The notes beneath the pieces are model-generated. The model was not told the DNA's origin. It did no database searches and saw only the letters and a list, made by a program, of their open reading frames with translations. From contig JBJKUR010000016.1 in NCBI GenBank assembly GCA_045563055.1, positions 8,573 to 72,572 of the forward strand: a DNA stretch of 64,000 nucleotides. The letters are read 5' to 3'. Source of the stretch: Methylaequor sp045563055 (GTDB lineage Bacteria; Pseudomonadota; Alphaproteobacteria; Methylaequorales; Methylaequoraceae). The translations under genes were made by a program, and so were the position numbers. This document shows, in pieces, positions 18,295-27,964 of this stretch. Within the stretch, counting starts at the first letter, position 1, and each line of letters begins with the position of its first letter.

Positions 18295-19782
18295 CTAAAA
18301 AGCTTTATTTACATACCTATTAATAATATGATTTTCATAGTGTTTTGTATTTAGCTTTTCTCCAGTTACAAGTTCAAGAAGATCATCAATGTTATAGATA
18401 TTACCCTTTTCATGAATATTTTTTTTCAACCAATTGCTTATAATACTAAAATCACCATTCTCTAAAACCAAATCAAAATTAACAATATCCTTCTTTAATT
18501 TATTCATCAGTTGGGCAGCAATGAAAGCTCCGATACTGTAAGTAGGAAAGTATCCCAAATCTCCTCCAAACCAATGAATATCTTGAAGACAACCATTTGA
18601 ATCATTGCTAACATCTAAATTCATCAGTCTTGAAAATTCTTGATTCCACAAATCCGGTAAAAAATTTATATCAGCATTTTCCTCAATAATTTTATATTCT
18701 ATATTAAATCTGTGAATAATATGAAGTGGGTAATAAACCTCATCTGAATCTACTCGTATAAAATTTGGTTCTACTTTAATTCTAGATTCAAAAACGTCTA
18801 AGAAGTTAAATTTATTATTATTTTTTTTAAATTTTGATTTTAAAATTCTAGTTATAAATTTGCTGACTGGTAAGGATTTGATTACTTGCATTTCGATAAA
18901 TAATGATTGACTTTCGTGCAAGGACATTCCACCGGCTGATCCAAGCGGTTGGTGAATCCATTTTCTTGGCAAACCTTGTTCATATAAACCATGACCAGTC
19001 TCATGCATTAAAGCGTCAAAACACGAAAATGGATTATTTTCATCAAATCTTGTTGTTATTCTAATGTCATTAGTACCTCCACCACAAAATGGGTGTGGGC
19101 TTTTATCTATCCTTCCTTTATCAAAATCAAAATCTAGTTTTTTCATAAATATTTTAGAAAGCTTGAACTGTTCGTTTTCGTCTAAAAAGATTTCTGATGA
19201 CAATGAATTAGATCTTAATTTTTTTTTATTTATCTCGGGAAGTTTTAGTTTTATGAATTTCTCTATTTTGGAGAATATCTTTTTTACAAATTTAGAATCA
19301 AGAGATCTATCATATTTATTCATCAAACAATCATATCTGTTCATATTTTTTATCTGAGACAATATCTCGGATTCAATTTTCACTTGATCAAGAAGTTTTC
19401 TGAGAGAACCTTTAACAATATTAAAACTTGACTTTTTTTTTGCCTCTCTCCATAACCCTTCACATTCTATAGATAGTTCATTTTTTTTTTGAATAAGCTC
19501 AAAAGGAATAGCTTCGAAATAATCAAATTTTTCCTTCATGAGCAATAAATTTAATCTGTCATTTTCTTTAAGATTTAAGTTTTCTATTTTTTTAAATAAT
19601 TCTTTTTTCTTAATTTCGTCAAAAATCCTTTTTTTGTAATCAAATAATTTATTGATTTGTTTTACTCTTTCTTTTCTTGATTTTAATGGCATATACGTAG
19701 CCATATCCCAATGAAGAATCCCACAAATATCATTCAGAAGACTCTGTTCTTCAAATAATTTTTTTAGAATTAAATAGCTCAT
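18295..19782 (-). CDS. Metallocarboxypeptidase, M32 (Taq) family
   Basis: Cytoplasmic zinc carboxypeptidase that removes C-terminal amino acids, 495 residues as usual for M32. The active-site HETGH is near residue 260, preceded by HPFCGGGTNDIRITTRF and followed by GMSLHESQSLFIE, which supplies the third metal ligand. The conserved DIHWFGGDLGYFPTY segment near residue 410 is also present. It lies 44 bp upstream of the molybdopterin oxidoreductase gene on the same strand and may be co-transcribed with it. The family call is secure. Confidence 0.93.
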   Translation of the reverse strand: MSYLILKKLFEEQSLLNDICGILHWDMATYMPLKSRKERVKQINKLFDYKKRIFDEIKKKELFKKIENLNLKENDRLNLLLMKEKFDYFEAIPFELIQKKNELSIECEGLWREAKKKSSFNIVKGSLRKLLDQVKIESEILSQIKNMNRYDCLMNKYDRSLDSKFVKKIFSKIEKFIKLKLPEINKKKLRSNSLSSEIFLDENEQFKLSKIFMKKLDFDFDKGRIDKSPHPFCGGGTNDIRITTRFDENNPFSCFDALMHETGHGLYEQGLPRKWIHQPLGSAGGMSLHESQSLFIEMQVIKSLPVSKFITRILKSKFKKNNNKFNFLDVFESRIKVEPNFIRVDSDEVYYPLHIIHRFNIEYKIIEENADINFLPDLWNQEFSRLMNLDVSNDSNGCLQDIHWFGGDLGYFPTYSIGAFIAAQLMNKLKKDIVNFDLVLENGDFSIISNWLKKNIHEKGNIYNIDDLLELVTGEKLNTKHYENHIINRYVNKAF

Positions 19783-20304
19783 AAAATACTAATAACAGAA
19801 ACCAATGTTTGAATAAAGATATTGATAAATTCATTTATAATGAAAATAGAAATTATAAAATATTTAATTTTTTTATTTTTAATTAAATATTTATACGATT
19901 CTATAAGATCTATTATATTAAAAATCCTAAACATAGCCTCATTTACTTTTTCGTTACCTAGCATCAAGCTCAATATCGTAATATTTTCAAGTCTAGTTTC
20001 ATTTCAATAACAATTTTATCTTCAGCAAAATTATGTTTTTTATATCAAAAACGCAAACTGTAAACTCAGTAAATTAATTGTTTTCTTTTTCGTATTCCTG
20101 AAAAAATTTTTAAGAATGCTTATTTATTGCTCACGACGATGTTATAAAGATTAGTAAATGTGAAATTTTATCACGTAATTTATGTGGTGGTTAGTTATAA
20201 AAATGTTTTTTCTTTCTTTATTTGAATCATTAATTCATAATTTATCTATATAAAAGTTTATGTCTTCAATTTTATTATTTTTTAAGCTCTTTAATAAAAT
20301 CTTC
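19783..20304. other. Intergenic region, no gene supported
   Basis: About 520 bp of AT-rich DNA. Short open frames on both strands (for example 19779-19973 minus and 19822-20010 plus) overlap each other, have low-complexity hydrophobic translations and lack good start signals, so I leave them out. The promoter of the carboxypeptidase gene must lie at its left end. Confidence 0.4.
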
Positions 20305-20562
20305 ATGCAGAAGGCAACCCTTATTTTTATTTTTATTTTTTTTGCCCATCATTTAAGTCAAGCCAATGATGCAGAACAAAAAGAAAGAAAAATAAAAAAG
20401 ATTAAAAATGTAAAGACATATTCAGGACCAATGGGGATGGGACTTATAAAATCCTTTGAAATTGGAGATGAAAAAAAATGCATTTACAACACAATTAGTG
20501 GTCAAGTGAAAGTTAGTTTAGAAAACAAAATGAAAATATGTCCAAAAAATATTAAAAAATAA
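20305..20562 (+). CDS. Small exported protein of unknown function
   Basis: About 85 residues from the ATG at 20305 (an upstream in-frame ATG at 20260 would give 100). The N-terminus MQKATLIFIFIFFAHHLSQA looks like a cleavable signal peptide. The mature part is basic and has two cysteines (KKCIYNT and KICPKN) that could form a disulfide in the periplasm, with TYSGPMGMGLIKSFEIGD between. I do not recognise the family. It is a single gene flanked by long spacers. Confidence 0.55.
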   Translation: MQKATLIFIFIFFAHHLSQANDAEQKERKIKKIKNVKTYSGPMGMGLIKSFEIGDEKKCIYNTISGQVKVSLENKMKICPKNIKK

Positions 20563-20865
20563 AGCATTATCTATTTTTCTTATTATTTTTTAAGGCTCTA
20601 TTGATTTTAATCAGTTTAAAGCACTATTTTTACTTATATTATCAATAATGTATTTAATTAATCTAGTTTCTTCAGAGCCTAGTGCAAGCCATGTTTATTA
20701 TGTTTTGGACCAAGAGTTATTATATAATCCGCAATTTCTATCACTCCAAATTTATATAATTTATTGATTCATGAAAAAGAAATATATAGACTTGGATATA
20801 TTCAATCTAAGCATTCAATGAAGTCAAGCATTACAATTAAATTAAATTTAATTATCTAATATACA
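20563..20865. other. Intergenic region, nothing supported
   Basis: About 300 bp of AT-rich sequence. A possible 41-codon frame from an ATG near 20648 has no ribosome-binding site or recognisable product, so it is not called. It probably holds the promoter of the YdjM-like gene. Confidence 0.35.
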
Positions 20866-21873
20866 ATGGATCCATGTTCTCAAGCTTTACTAGGAGCTAG
20901 TTTATCTTGCTCATTTTCAAAAAAAAAAGATTTAAGCAAGGCATCAATCTGTGGCTTAGCTGGAGGATTTTTCCCTGATTTAGATATTATAATAAAATCT
21001 GAAAATGATCCTCTTCTTTTTTTAGAATACCATAGACATTTTACACATTCACTTTTTTTTGTTCCAATAGGAGGGTTGATAGTTTCTGGAATTTTATATA
21101 TTTCATTTTTTCGAAAAAAAACATCTTTCAGTAAAATATATTTATTTAGTTCGTTAGGTATTTTTACACATGGTTTACTTGATGCATGTACAAGTTATGG
21201 TACAAGTTTATACTGGCCATTTTCTAATGAAAGAGTTTCATGGAATATAATCTCAATAATAGATCCAATCTTTACATTAATTTTGATTCTAGGTTTTATT
21301 TTTTGTATTAAGTTAAAATCAAAAATATATTCACAAATAGGGTTTCTTTTTTCGATCGTGTATCTTATGTTAGGCTTATTCAAGCATAATTTAACTTTAG
21401 AGTTCGTGAAGAATCTATCTAATGAAAGAGGACATGAAATCGAAAGATTTTTTTTAAACCCCACCATTGGGAATAATATTCTTTGGAGGAGTATTTATCA
21501 GTTTGAAGGGAGCTATTATGTAGATGCTATTTATATGCCCTTAATTTCTCCAGCAAAATTTAAAAAAGGAAGTAGTGTAAATAAAATTGATAAAGAAAAT
21601 CATTTTCAACACATCAAATCTAATTCACAACTCATAGTAGATATTGATCGCTTTTCTTTTTTTTCACAGGGTTATATATATTTTCATCCAGATTTTAGAA
21701 ATGTCATAGCTGATTTAAGATATGGAACACTTCCATTCGATTTAAATTCATTATGGGGAATAGAAATTAATGAAGAAAAACAAGATAGTCATGTTGAATT
21801 TAAAAATTTAAGAAATTTTAAAAGTTTTCATTACAAAGAGTTTTGGGAAATGCTAAAAGGTAATCTTAATTAA
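20866..21873 (+). CDS. YdjM-like (DUF457) membrane-bound metal-dependent hydrolase
   Basis: Inner-membrane protein of 335 residues. The N-terminus MDPCSQALLGASLSCSF resembles the MDPxTQxxLG start of the YdjM family. The predicted metal motif is GGFFPDLDIII with EYHRHFTHSLFF (residues ~33-68), and LGIFTHGLLDACTSYGTSLYWPF repeats the His/Asp pattern. Four or five hydrophobic segments occupy the first 170 residues, and a soluble C-terminal domain follows. E. coli YdjM is LexA-regulated; no LexA site is seen here. The substrate is unknown. Confidence 0.82.
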   Translation: MDPCSQALLGASLSCSFSKKKDLSKASICGLAGGFFPDLDIIIKSENDPLLFLEYHRHFTHSLFFVPIGGLIVSGILYISFFRKKTSFSKIYLFSSLGIFTHGLLDACTSYGTSLYWPFSNERVSWNIISIIDPIFTLILILGFIFCIKLKSKIYSQIGFLFSIVYLMLGLFKHNLTLEFVKNLSNERGHEIERFFLNPTIGNNILWRSIYQFEGSYYVDAIYMPLISPAKFKKGSSVNKIDKENHFQHIKSNSQLIVDIDRFSFFSQGYIYFHPDFRNVIADLRYGTLPFDLNSLWGIEINEEKQDSHVEFKNLRNFKSFHYKEFWEMLKGNLN

Positions 21874-21952
21874 AAATATTTATCCAAGGCTAAATGTTTT
21901 TACTTGTATGCAATTACAATTTTAATTATATATTCAATAAAGTCGATATCAG

Positions 21953-22543
21953 ATGATTAAATTTACAGTATTTTTTTTCTCTATTCTAATTATTTTAGAA
22001 TACACAACACCTCTTGCTTTACCCAAATGTAATGGTAATTATGAAAATCATTGTACTGGGACAGTTATTCATAAAAACGGAGAAAAATACGTTGGTGAAA
22101 TTGAAAATTTTCAATACCATGGCAAAGGATCATATCTTTTTTTAAATGGAAATACATATGTTGGCGATTTTAAAAATGGAATTCAAGAAGGTCAGGGGAT
22201 ATTTACTTATTCTAATGGAGACAAATATGTAGGAGGTTTCAAAAAAGGTTTGTACCATGGAAAAGGAAAAGCAATATTCTCAGATGGAGAAATGTATGAA
22301 GGTGATTACATAGATGATCTTCCACATGGCAAAGGAATTCAGACATTTGTTGCTGGTGACCAATATACTGGAGAGTTTGTAGATGGAATAAGGTCTGGTT
22401 ATGGTATATTCACCTTTTCTAATGGAGACGAATACGTAGGTCAATTTAAAAATAACATGTTTAATGGAAATGGCACTCTTAAGTTTTCTGATGGAAAAAC
22501 TCAAGAAGGCGTCTTTGTAGATCATATATTTCAGAATGAATGA
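21953..22543 (+). CDS. Exported MORN-repeat protein
   Basis: A 196-residue protein with a signal peptide (about residues 1-22) and six or so MORN repeats of 23 residues from about residue 40, each with the pattern YVGxFKxGxxHGKGxxxFxDG (for example YVGDFKNGIQEGQG and YEGDYIDDLPHGKG). MORN repeats form elongated beta-hairpin arrays that bind lipids or proteins. Two cysteines at the start of the mature region (PKCNGNYENHCTG) may form a disulfide. A periplasmic or surface location is inferred. It has no enzyme domain. Confidence 0.83.
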   Translation: MIKFTVFFFSILIILEYTTPLALPKCNGNYENHCTGTVIHKNGEKYVGEIENFQYHGKGSYLFLNGNTYVGDFKNGIQEGQGIFTYSNGDKYVGGFKKGLYHGKGKAIFSDGEMYEGDYIDDLPHGKGIQTFVAGDQYTGEFVDGIRSGYGIFTFSNGDEYVGQFKNNMFNGNGTLKFSDGKTQEGVFVDHIFQNE

Positions 22544-22635
22544 AAAGTTGATTGACTATAAATTCAAAAGTGATCTTATAAATTAAATGCGTTTAATTAA
22601 CCTATTTTTTTATCTTCTTTGTATATCTAATATTG

Positions 22636-22944
22636 ATGAAGTCAAAGAAAAGCTCCTACTTTGTAAAAATGATTAAACGTAAGAAACCTGAAATAGTTAG
22701 GACTAATAGTTACAAAATAGACTTTTGGCGTTGGCTTGGCTTTTTACTGGCTGTTATAGGTGCTTATATCCTAGGTAATGCAGATTTAAAGTCACAGTGG
22801 TTAGGATGGTCAATATGTACAATATCTTGTCTAATATGGATCATGATGGGTGTAAAAGATAAGGATGTTCCAAGAACATTAATGGAAGTTATGTATTTTG
22901 TAATTGGAGCAAGGGCGATCTTTAATTGGTCTACTTTCGCTTAA
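22636..22944 (+). CDS. Small membrane protein, PnuC-like fold possible
   Basis: About 102 residues with a basic N-terminus (KSKKSSYFVKMIKRKK) and two to three membrane segments: WRWLGFLLAVIGAYILGNA, WLGWSICTISCLIWIMMGV and a shorter one with YFVIGARAIFNW. The aromatic-glycine spacing and the terminal R-x-x-x-NW recall short PnuC/SemiSWEET-type proteins, but the match is by eye only. The ATG at 22636 is used; a TTG lies one codon upstream. It is convergent with the DUF1826 gene. Confidence 0.6.
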   Translation: MKSKKSSYFVKMIKRKKPEIVRTNSYKIDFWRWLGFLLAVIGAYILGNADLKSQWLGWSICTISCLIWIMMGVKDKDVPRTLMEVMYFVIGARAIFNWSTFA

Positions 22945-22969
22945 CAAAATTACTAGATCACTTTTTGTT

Positions 22970-23614
22970 TTATCTAGCAATGCTATTGAATTGAATAATC
23001 TGCTCTAAAAATGATGGATGGTCAAGTCTCATTAAAATGGATGAAATCTTCTTTAATGCTGAATCAGGTGTTCGGTGAAGGATGCCATTCTCACCGCCAC
23101 GAAATATTGAGATATCCCATTCATTTACATACTTAATTAAGGATTTATCTTTTATGATTTCATCATTCGACTTTCCTTGAGTAAATGCTTTTCGGTTAGC
23201 AGCGTTATCAGGTAATATTTCTGTTCCATTACCTGTGTATGTAACTAGTAATCTAAAATTCACCATGTCAACATGAAATCTTTTGCATCCTCTTTCAGAT
23301 CCAAGCCAAAAACTAATTCTTTTTTTTTTTTGAAATGAGCAAAACATTTTACATATTCGACTCATATCATCTAACCAATGATTATAAAATAAACTTAGTT
23401 TGATTTTTTTTTTTAATTGATTTTCAATTAATTCATCAATGTCCTTTTTTGCATTTTTTTCATTAACAAACCCTGAGATAGAAAATGGAGATGAAGAAAA
23501 TATTGAAAAGAACGCTCTTGATTCACTCGGAGTTTCTCGACTTAAAATTCCTACTTGATGAGTTTTATTGTGAAAATCTTTAAAAGAATTTTCATCCTTT
23601 AAATAATATATCAT
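22970..23614 (-). CDS. DUF1826 domain protein (zinc-limitation associated)
   Basis: A 214-residue cytoplasmic protein. The segment KRFHVDMVNFRLLVTYTGNG (residues ~112-131) and the following ILPDNAANR are characteristic of DUF1826, a family often found beside CobW GTPases and zinc uptake genes. HRTPDSA near the C-terminus is the usual conserved His-Arg element. Here it is the last gene of a predicted Zur-controlled operon (TonB receptor, membrane protein, DUF1826), with 3 bp to the gene before it. Its molecular activity is unknown; the His/Asp pattern would fit a metal-dependent oxygenase-like fold (inference). Confidence 0.78.
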   Translation of the reverse strand: MIYYLKDENSFKDFHNKTHQVGILSRETPSESRAFFSIFSSSPFSISGFVNEKNAKKDIDELIENQLKKKIKLSLFYNHWLDDMSRICKMFCSFQKKKRISFWLGSERGCKRFHVDMVNFRLLVTYTGNGTEILPDNAANRKAFTQGKSNDEIIKDKSLIKYVNEWDISIFRGGENGILHRTPDSALKKISSILMRLDHPSFLEQIIQFNSIAR

Positions 23615-23617
23615 TGA

Positions 23618-23992
23618 TTAAAAAACAATTTCAGATAGAAAAAAAGCACCATTTACCGCATAAAGAAAACTAGCTAAGAACATGTTCAATTTTATTTTTT
23701 TGTTACTAGAATTGCATTCGTATTTACTACAACAAATATCTTCATCTTCATTGGTACAATTAGTTCTTCTTTTATAAATTTCTGCTGAAATAAACATCAT
23801 AAAAATCAGAGTTGTTAAAGCAAAAAGATATACTTCATAAGATTCAAATATTTCTAATTTGTCTGTAAGTGTTTCAAAGAAAGAAAAACTTGTTAGTAAA
23901 GAACTTAATCCAATTATAGTTGGTATGCCACAACATAAAAGATGTGTAAAATTACTGTAAACTAATGCATAAGAAGAATAGTATCTAAACAT
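23618..23992 (-). CDS. MerC-like membrane protein in the zinc operon
   Basis: A 124-residue membrane protein with three or four hydrophobic segments. The HLLCCGIPTIIGL stretch early in the protein resembles the Cys-Cys pair in the first helix of MerC/MerT-type metal carriers. A second cysteine group (CTNEDEDICCSKYECN) lies in the loop before the last helix. It sits between the TonB receptor and the DUF1826 gene, with gaps of 3-7 bp, so it is part of the operon. A role in moving zinc across the inner membrane is inferred from position and cysteines. Confidence 0.65.
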   Translation of the reverse strand: MFRYYSSYALVYSNFTHLLCCGIPTIIGLSSLLTSFSFFETLTDKLEIFESYEVYLFALTTLIFMMFISAEIYKRRTNCTNEDEDICCSKYECNSSNKKIKLNMFLASFLYAVNGAFFLSEIVF

Positions 23993-23998
23993 TTGTAA

Positions 23999-25967
23999 CT
24001 AATAAAATAATTTTAAATTAAACATAAAAGATCTTCCAGGAAGTTGAACATTGGCTTTTTTCGACTCTAAGTGATCTCTTCCAACAGTATCTAATAAATT
24101 AGAAGCAACTAACATTAAATGACCGGAAACATTAGAATAAGAAAAATCTCGGGTAAGATCAAAGTCTAACCTAGAATGTCCTCCTGTTCTTGTTTGAAAT
24201 GGACCAACAAACTCTTTATCAAAATAATGATAGTAGTTTAGATTTGTATCCCAATCTTCGTTAATTAGTTGCAAACCAGCATTTATTTTGGATTGAGGTA
24301 TTCTTGATATAGCTTTATCATTGGATGTTCTATATCCTTTTAAAAAATCAATCATAATACTCGTAATAAAGTCAAAATCATTGAACTTGGCAATGCCGTA
24401 TTGTCCGCTTAACTCGGCACCTGTAAAAATTGCATTATATTGGTCGTGAACAACATTATTAAAATCCTCTCCTTCTACTTCTACCGTAATTCCATCTCTA
24501 TCTGCAGCTATAAAATCGTTAATATAATTATAGTAGGTTTCAAATTTGAATTTGTCTACATTCTTTCCATAATTATATCCTAATGAAAAATTATACGAGC
24601 TCTCTACATTTAAATTTTGATCCCCATTCTCAAAATTCTCCAAAGCATGATGTGGTCCGTTAGCATATAATTCAACTGGATTTGGCGCTCTTTGAGTAAA
24701 ATCGAAACCAGCATAAACTGTATTATTTAAAATAACCTCTTTTTTGATTGTTGAAGAAAAAGCACCAGGAAAAAAAACCATTTTCATTATTTGTATTTTT
24801 CAAATTTACTGATTCAACTCTACCTCCAATATCAAGATCAAAAGAATCAAAATTCAAATTTTCTAAAATGAAGAATGCAAAACTATTTGTCTTAGTTCTC
24901 TCTAGATGTCCTTCTTCATCACCCAACGCTCCTTGGTCTTTGTTTTGAAAATGAAAGCCTAATAATCCATTCGAATTTTGACTTATTAATGATTTATGAT
25001 TGAAAGAAGTTTTAAACTCGTAGGCATCATTAAAAAAAGTAATATTATGATTTTTTCCAACTGTCGTTCTTTCTGCATGATTGTATTCGGATGCTGTTCC
25101 TTCAAGATTAAACTTTTCTATGAAACTATTTCCCAGTGAAACTGATGATTTAAAGGTGAATGTATTCCTCGTTGGATTTAATGATGTAATGTTTTCTTCT
25201 CCCTCAGGGCCAGGAAGAAAATATACAGCCTCTAATTTATCAACTGAAAAACCAAAATAATTGTCCCCATCATTATATGTGAGACCTACTCCCCCAGATG
25301 TCATAAATTTAGATGAATTTGCTTGTTTAGAATCTGTATTTGCAAGATCGTAAGCACCTGAACTTAAAAAACTGCCTGATCCTCTCACGGTAAAGTTACT
25401 TATGGACTTTCCTAATTTTAGAGCTGTCTTTAATTCACCTCCAGAAGTTTGGTAACCGAAATCTGCTTCGATATTTTGAGCGGTAATCAAATTATCAACG
25501 TTTATCAGAGGATTTATGATATTTACAACACCACCAAAACCATTATTGCCATACAGGAGAGTCCCTGATCCTTTGATAATTTCAATTTTATCAATAAGCA
25601 TAGGGTCATAGCCTACAATATGATCTTCACCAAATTCCGATACATCACTTAAAGACCCACTATTTTGTAAAATTTTGACTCGTGAATTTGACATGCCTCT
25701 AATTATTGGACGGGTTGCATTTCCAAGTCCTTGAGATGAAATACCTGGCAAATCTTTTAGCATATTTCCAATAGAGTATTGTTTTTTGGACTCAACATCA
25801 TGAGCCTCAAACAAAATATTACCTCTATCACTTTCAAAATTCGCTGAAGGTTTTATTTTAGATGTAATAAAAACATCAGGAGCTGTAAAAATTGATTCAA
25901 GTTTTTCTGCATTTGATACATTTGTTAATGCAAATAGTAAGAAAAATAATGTGATTGTTGATTTCAT
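23999..25967 (-). pseudogene. TonB-dependent outer-membrane receptor, likely zinc uptake; frame broken once
   Basis: Together the two frames encode a TonB-dependent receptor of about 655 residues. It has a signal peptide ending ALTNVSNA (residues 1-20), a plug domain (MLKDLPGISSQGLG, RPIIRGMSNSRVKI, IEIIKGSGTLLYGNNGFGGV) and a 22-strand barrel ending in an aromatic residue (FNLKLFY). The first frame (25967 to 24723) and second frame (24787 to 23999) join at a run of eight A's on the plus strand (24770-24777). Removing one base gives the continuous reading NGFFPGAFSS. It is the first gene behind the Zur box at 26013-26027, so zinc (ZnuD-like) is the likely cargo. It could be a sequencing error, a true pseudogene or a slippage site. 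Confidence 0.8.
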
Positions 25968-26012
25968 TCAAACCTCTATTTCATTCAAAATTATTAGAAT
26001 TATCTACTGTAG

Positions 26013-26027
26013 TGTTATATTATAACA
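26013..26027 (-). promoter_or_regulatory. Zur box before the TonB receptor operon
   Basis: TGTTATATTATAACA is a perfect 7-1-7 palindrome matching the proteobacterial Zur operator pattern TGTTATANTATAACA. It lies 46 bp upstream of the receptor start. The same 15 bases occur at 59561-59575 before the CobW operon. Zur would repress both when zinc is plentiful. Confidence 0.82.
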
Positions 26028-26176
26028 GCAGATGGTCTGTCAACATTAATATCATGTCAAGCTTAATAAACATAATGAGCTTGAAAATTTCAATTATTAT
26101 AACAATTTTTATTAAGTTTATTGAAGATGATTTTTAGAGAGGAATCTAAAAAGCTTGCAAGGTGTTAAATGGTTTC

Positions 26177-26208
26177 AAAAAAAAACCTGACAAATTTGTC
26201 AGGCTTTT
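26177..26208 (-). terminator. Terminator after pqqA (first copy)
   Basis: Perfect inverted repeat CCTGACAAATTTGTCAGG (26186-26203) with nine A's on the left (a U-run for minus-strand transcripts) and CTTTT on the right. It lies 27 bp downstream of the pqqA stop. It can also terminate plus-strand transcripts weakly. Confidence 0.85.
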
Positions 26209-26234
26209 AAAGAAATCTTTTGTTTAATCTAAAA

Positions 26235-26312
26235 TTACTTCTCAGCACAAGCATAAGAATTGATTTCAAGACCAACAGAGATTTCAGAGATCATAGGTTT
26301 TGTCCAAGCCAT
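26235..26312 (-). CDS. pqqA: PqqA, precursor peptide of pyrroloquinoline quinone (copy 1)
   Basis: A 25-residue peptide beginning MAWTKPMISEIS and ending VGLEINSYACAEK. Glu16 and Tyr20 form the E-x3-Y pair that PqqE and later enzymes join to make PQQ. The length and the WTKP start match alphaproteobacterial PqqA. A ribosome-binding site (AAGGAT) lies upstream of the start and a strong terminator follows, so it is a single-gene transcript. No pqqBCDE genes or PQQ-dependent dehydrogenases are present in the window. The second copy at 40671-40748 encodes exactly the same peptide with five silent differences. Confidence 0.93.
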   Translation of the reverse strand: MAWTKPMISEISVGLEINSYACAEK

Positions 26313-26468
26313 TTTTAAATCCTTTGTAAATTTATATTACACTAACATTAATATCCTAGTCTTAACGAATACTGAGTTAAATATTCATTTGTTGTTTATA
26401 TTATATTTTGAATAGAAAGGTTAAAGATAATTGAAAATATTAATATGTATTTTTAAAAGTTAATAAAA

Positions 26469-27845
26469 TTAGGGTTTGTATAGATGATTATCAAATAAAA
26501 AATTAAGGCATTTGGGAGAAAGGTGAATCTTATCGCACATATGAAGGTTATTATTTTCTCCATACTCGTTAGATGTTAAATCTAAAACATCAAGAAAAAA
26601 AGAACCTCTTGATAGAACTTCTTTTTTTAAACACGCGTTGAATGTTTTAATTATTTCAATTCTCTTTAAATCTAACTCATCACGCAATTTATTAATAATC
26701 AATGGTGCTGGAGTTCCAAAGTAGTATCTTGTAGAGTAATTTTGAGCAAGACTTTCCTCCATATAATTTAAATAATTAATAACGGTTTTTTCACAAACTT
26801 CTGCAATATCTTTACTATTTTTTATTACATAAGAAAGTATTCCTTGGTCTTTTCTGCAATCTATTTCTCCGAAAGAAACGAACACTTCATCGCTATAGTT
26901 GTGATTTTTCATTTGCTGAGTTAATGAATCTTTCCATTGATTATTTTTATTAATAGCAAAATGCCATGCTTTGCCACCTGTTATTAAAACAGGTTGAATC
27001 TTTCTTAAATTTGATGAAATACGTAATGTTTGATGAGAAAATGAAAGACAGTGACTTTCCCCAATATGTGGGATTTTTTTTAATTTTGAAACATTCTTCT
27101 CAAGTTGAGGAAAAAGACGTGAAATAAAATGAGAAAAAGTTAATATATGATTTTTAGTTTTTTTATTTATAATAGTATTTATTGCACCTTGATCTAATAA
27201 GGTGTTAGTTTTATTCATATTCAACAAAGTGTTGGGTAAATCTCCAAGTAATAAGTAAGCTATTGTAATCATTAATGATACGACCAATCTGTCTCCTTGA
27301 GAAATTATCTCTAGTTTGAGTGTAGCTTGTGATAAATCAATTAATTCCTTTAGTTTTCCAAGATCCATTAATATATTATTAAGGATATAATGTGCTTCTA
27401 CCAAGTGAGTTTTAAGTTCAATCGCTCTTCGTGAAGATATCTCTGCTTCTTTTAACTTACCAATATCTTTTAAAATGGTTGCTAGATTATAGTGTACTTC
27501 TGCTAAATCAGGTTTATATTTAATTACTTTACGAGCAATTTTTTCTGCTTCTTGTAATTTATTAAGTTCTCTCAATAAAACTGAGAGATTATAACTAGCA
27601 AATATGTTTTGAGGTTCTAACTCAATTGCTCTACGTATTAATATTTCAGCTTCACGTCGTTTGCCAGATTGCCTTAATATCAAACCGTAATAATGAAAAA
27701 CTCTTGGATCATTGAGTCCTTTATCAATAATTAATTTATAATTTTTAACTGCCTCTGAAATGTTTCCCTTTTCATGAAAAGTTATAGCTTTATTTATCAA
27801 CTCTTTTTCAAGTAATTTTAAATTTTCAGTATTTTTTTCATTCAT
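26469..27845 (-). CDS. TPR protein with C-terminal SGNH-like domain
   Basis: A 458-residue protein. Residues ~10-185 contain about five tetratricopeptide repeats (pattern EAExxxRRAIELxPxxxxAxYNL). From about residue 265 there is a second domain with SHCLSFSHQT, VLITGGKAWHF, VSFGEIDCRKDQG and, near the end, KIHLSPKCL. The GEIDCR and C-terminal H-x-S elements recall SGNH/GDSL-type hydrolase blocks, though the usual nucleophile motif is not obvious. No signal peptide is found. A role in modifying or sensing a glycan is speculative. It lies upstream of pqqA on the same strand, with 156 bp between. Confidence 0.65.
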   Translation of the reverse strand: MNEKNTENLKLLEKELINKAITFHEKGNISEAVKNYKLIIDKGLNDPRVFHYYGLILRQSGKRREAEILIRRAIELEPQNIFASYNLSVLLRELNKLQEAEKIARKVIKYKPDLAEVHYNLATILKDIGKLKEAEISSRRAIELKTHLVEAHYILNNILMDLGKLKELIDLSQATLKLEIISQGDRLVVSLMITIAYLLLGDLPNTLLNMNKTNTLLDQGAINTIINKKTKNHILTFSHFISRLFPQLEKNVSKLKKIPHIGESHCLSFSHQTLRISSNLRKIQPVLITGGKAWHFAINKNNQWKDSLTQQMKNHNYSDEVFVSFGEIDCRKDQGILSYVIKNSKDIAEVCEKTVINYLNYMEESLAQNYSTRYYFGTPAPLIINKLRDELDLKRIEIIKTFNACLKKEVLSRGSFFLDVLDLTSNEYGENNNLHMCDKIHLSPKCLNFLFDNHLYKP

Positions 27846-27964
27846 TTTTATTTAAAATCTCCCAATAGATTAGCTCACCTATAAGAATCATGGCAAATAA
27901 AATACTCCGTTAAATACCAAATGTTCTAGAACTTCCATATATTATAGCTATTATCTAAAATGCC

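Noticed and set aside
19779..20010. Overlapping short frames on both strands in the spacer
   Set aside because: Hydrophobic AT-driven translations with no supporting start signals or family resemblance.
25955..26137. Plus-strand open frame across the Zur box
   Set aside because: Low-complexity Ile/Ser translation without a ribosome-binding site; the region is a promoter.
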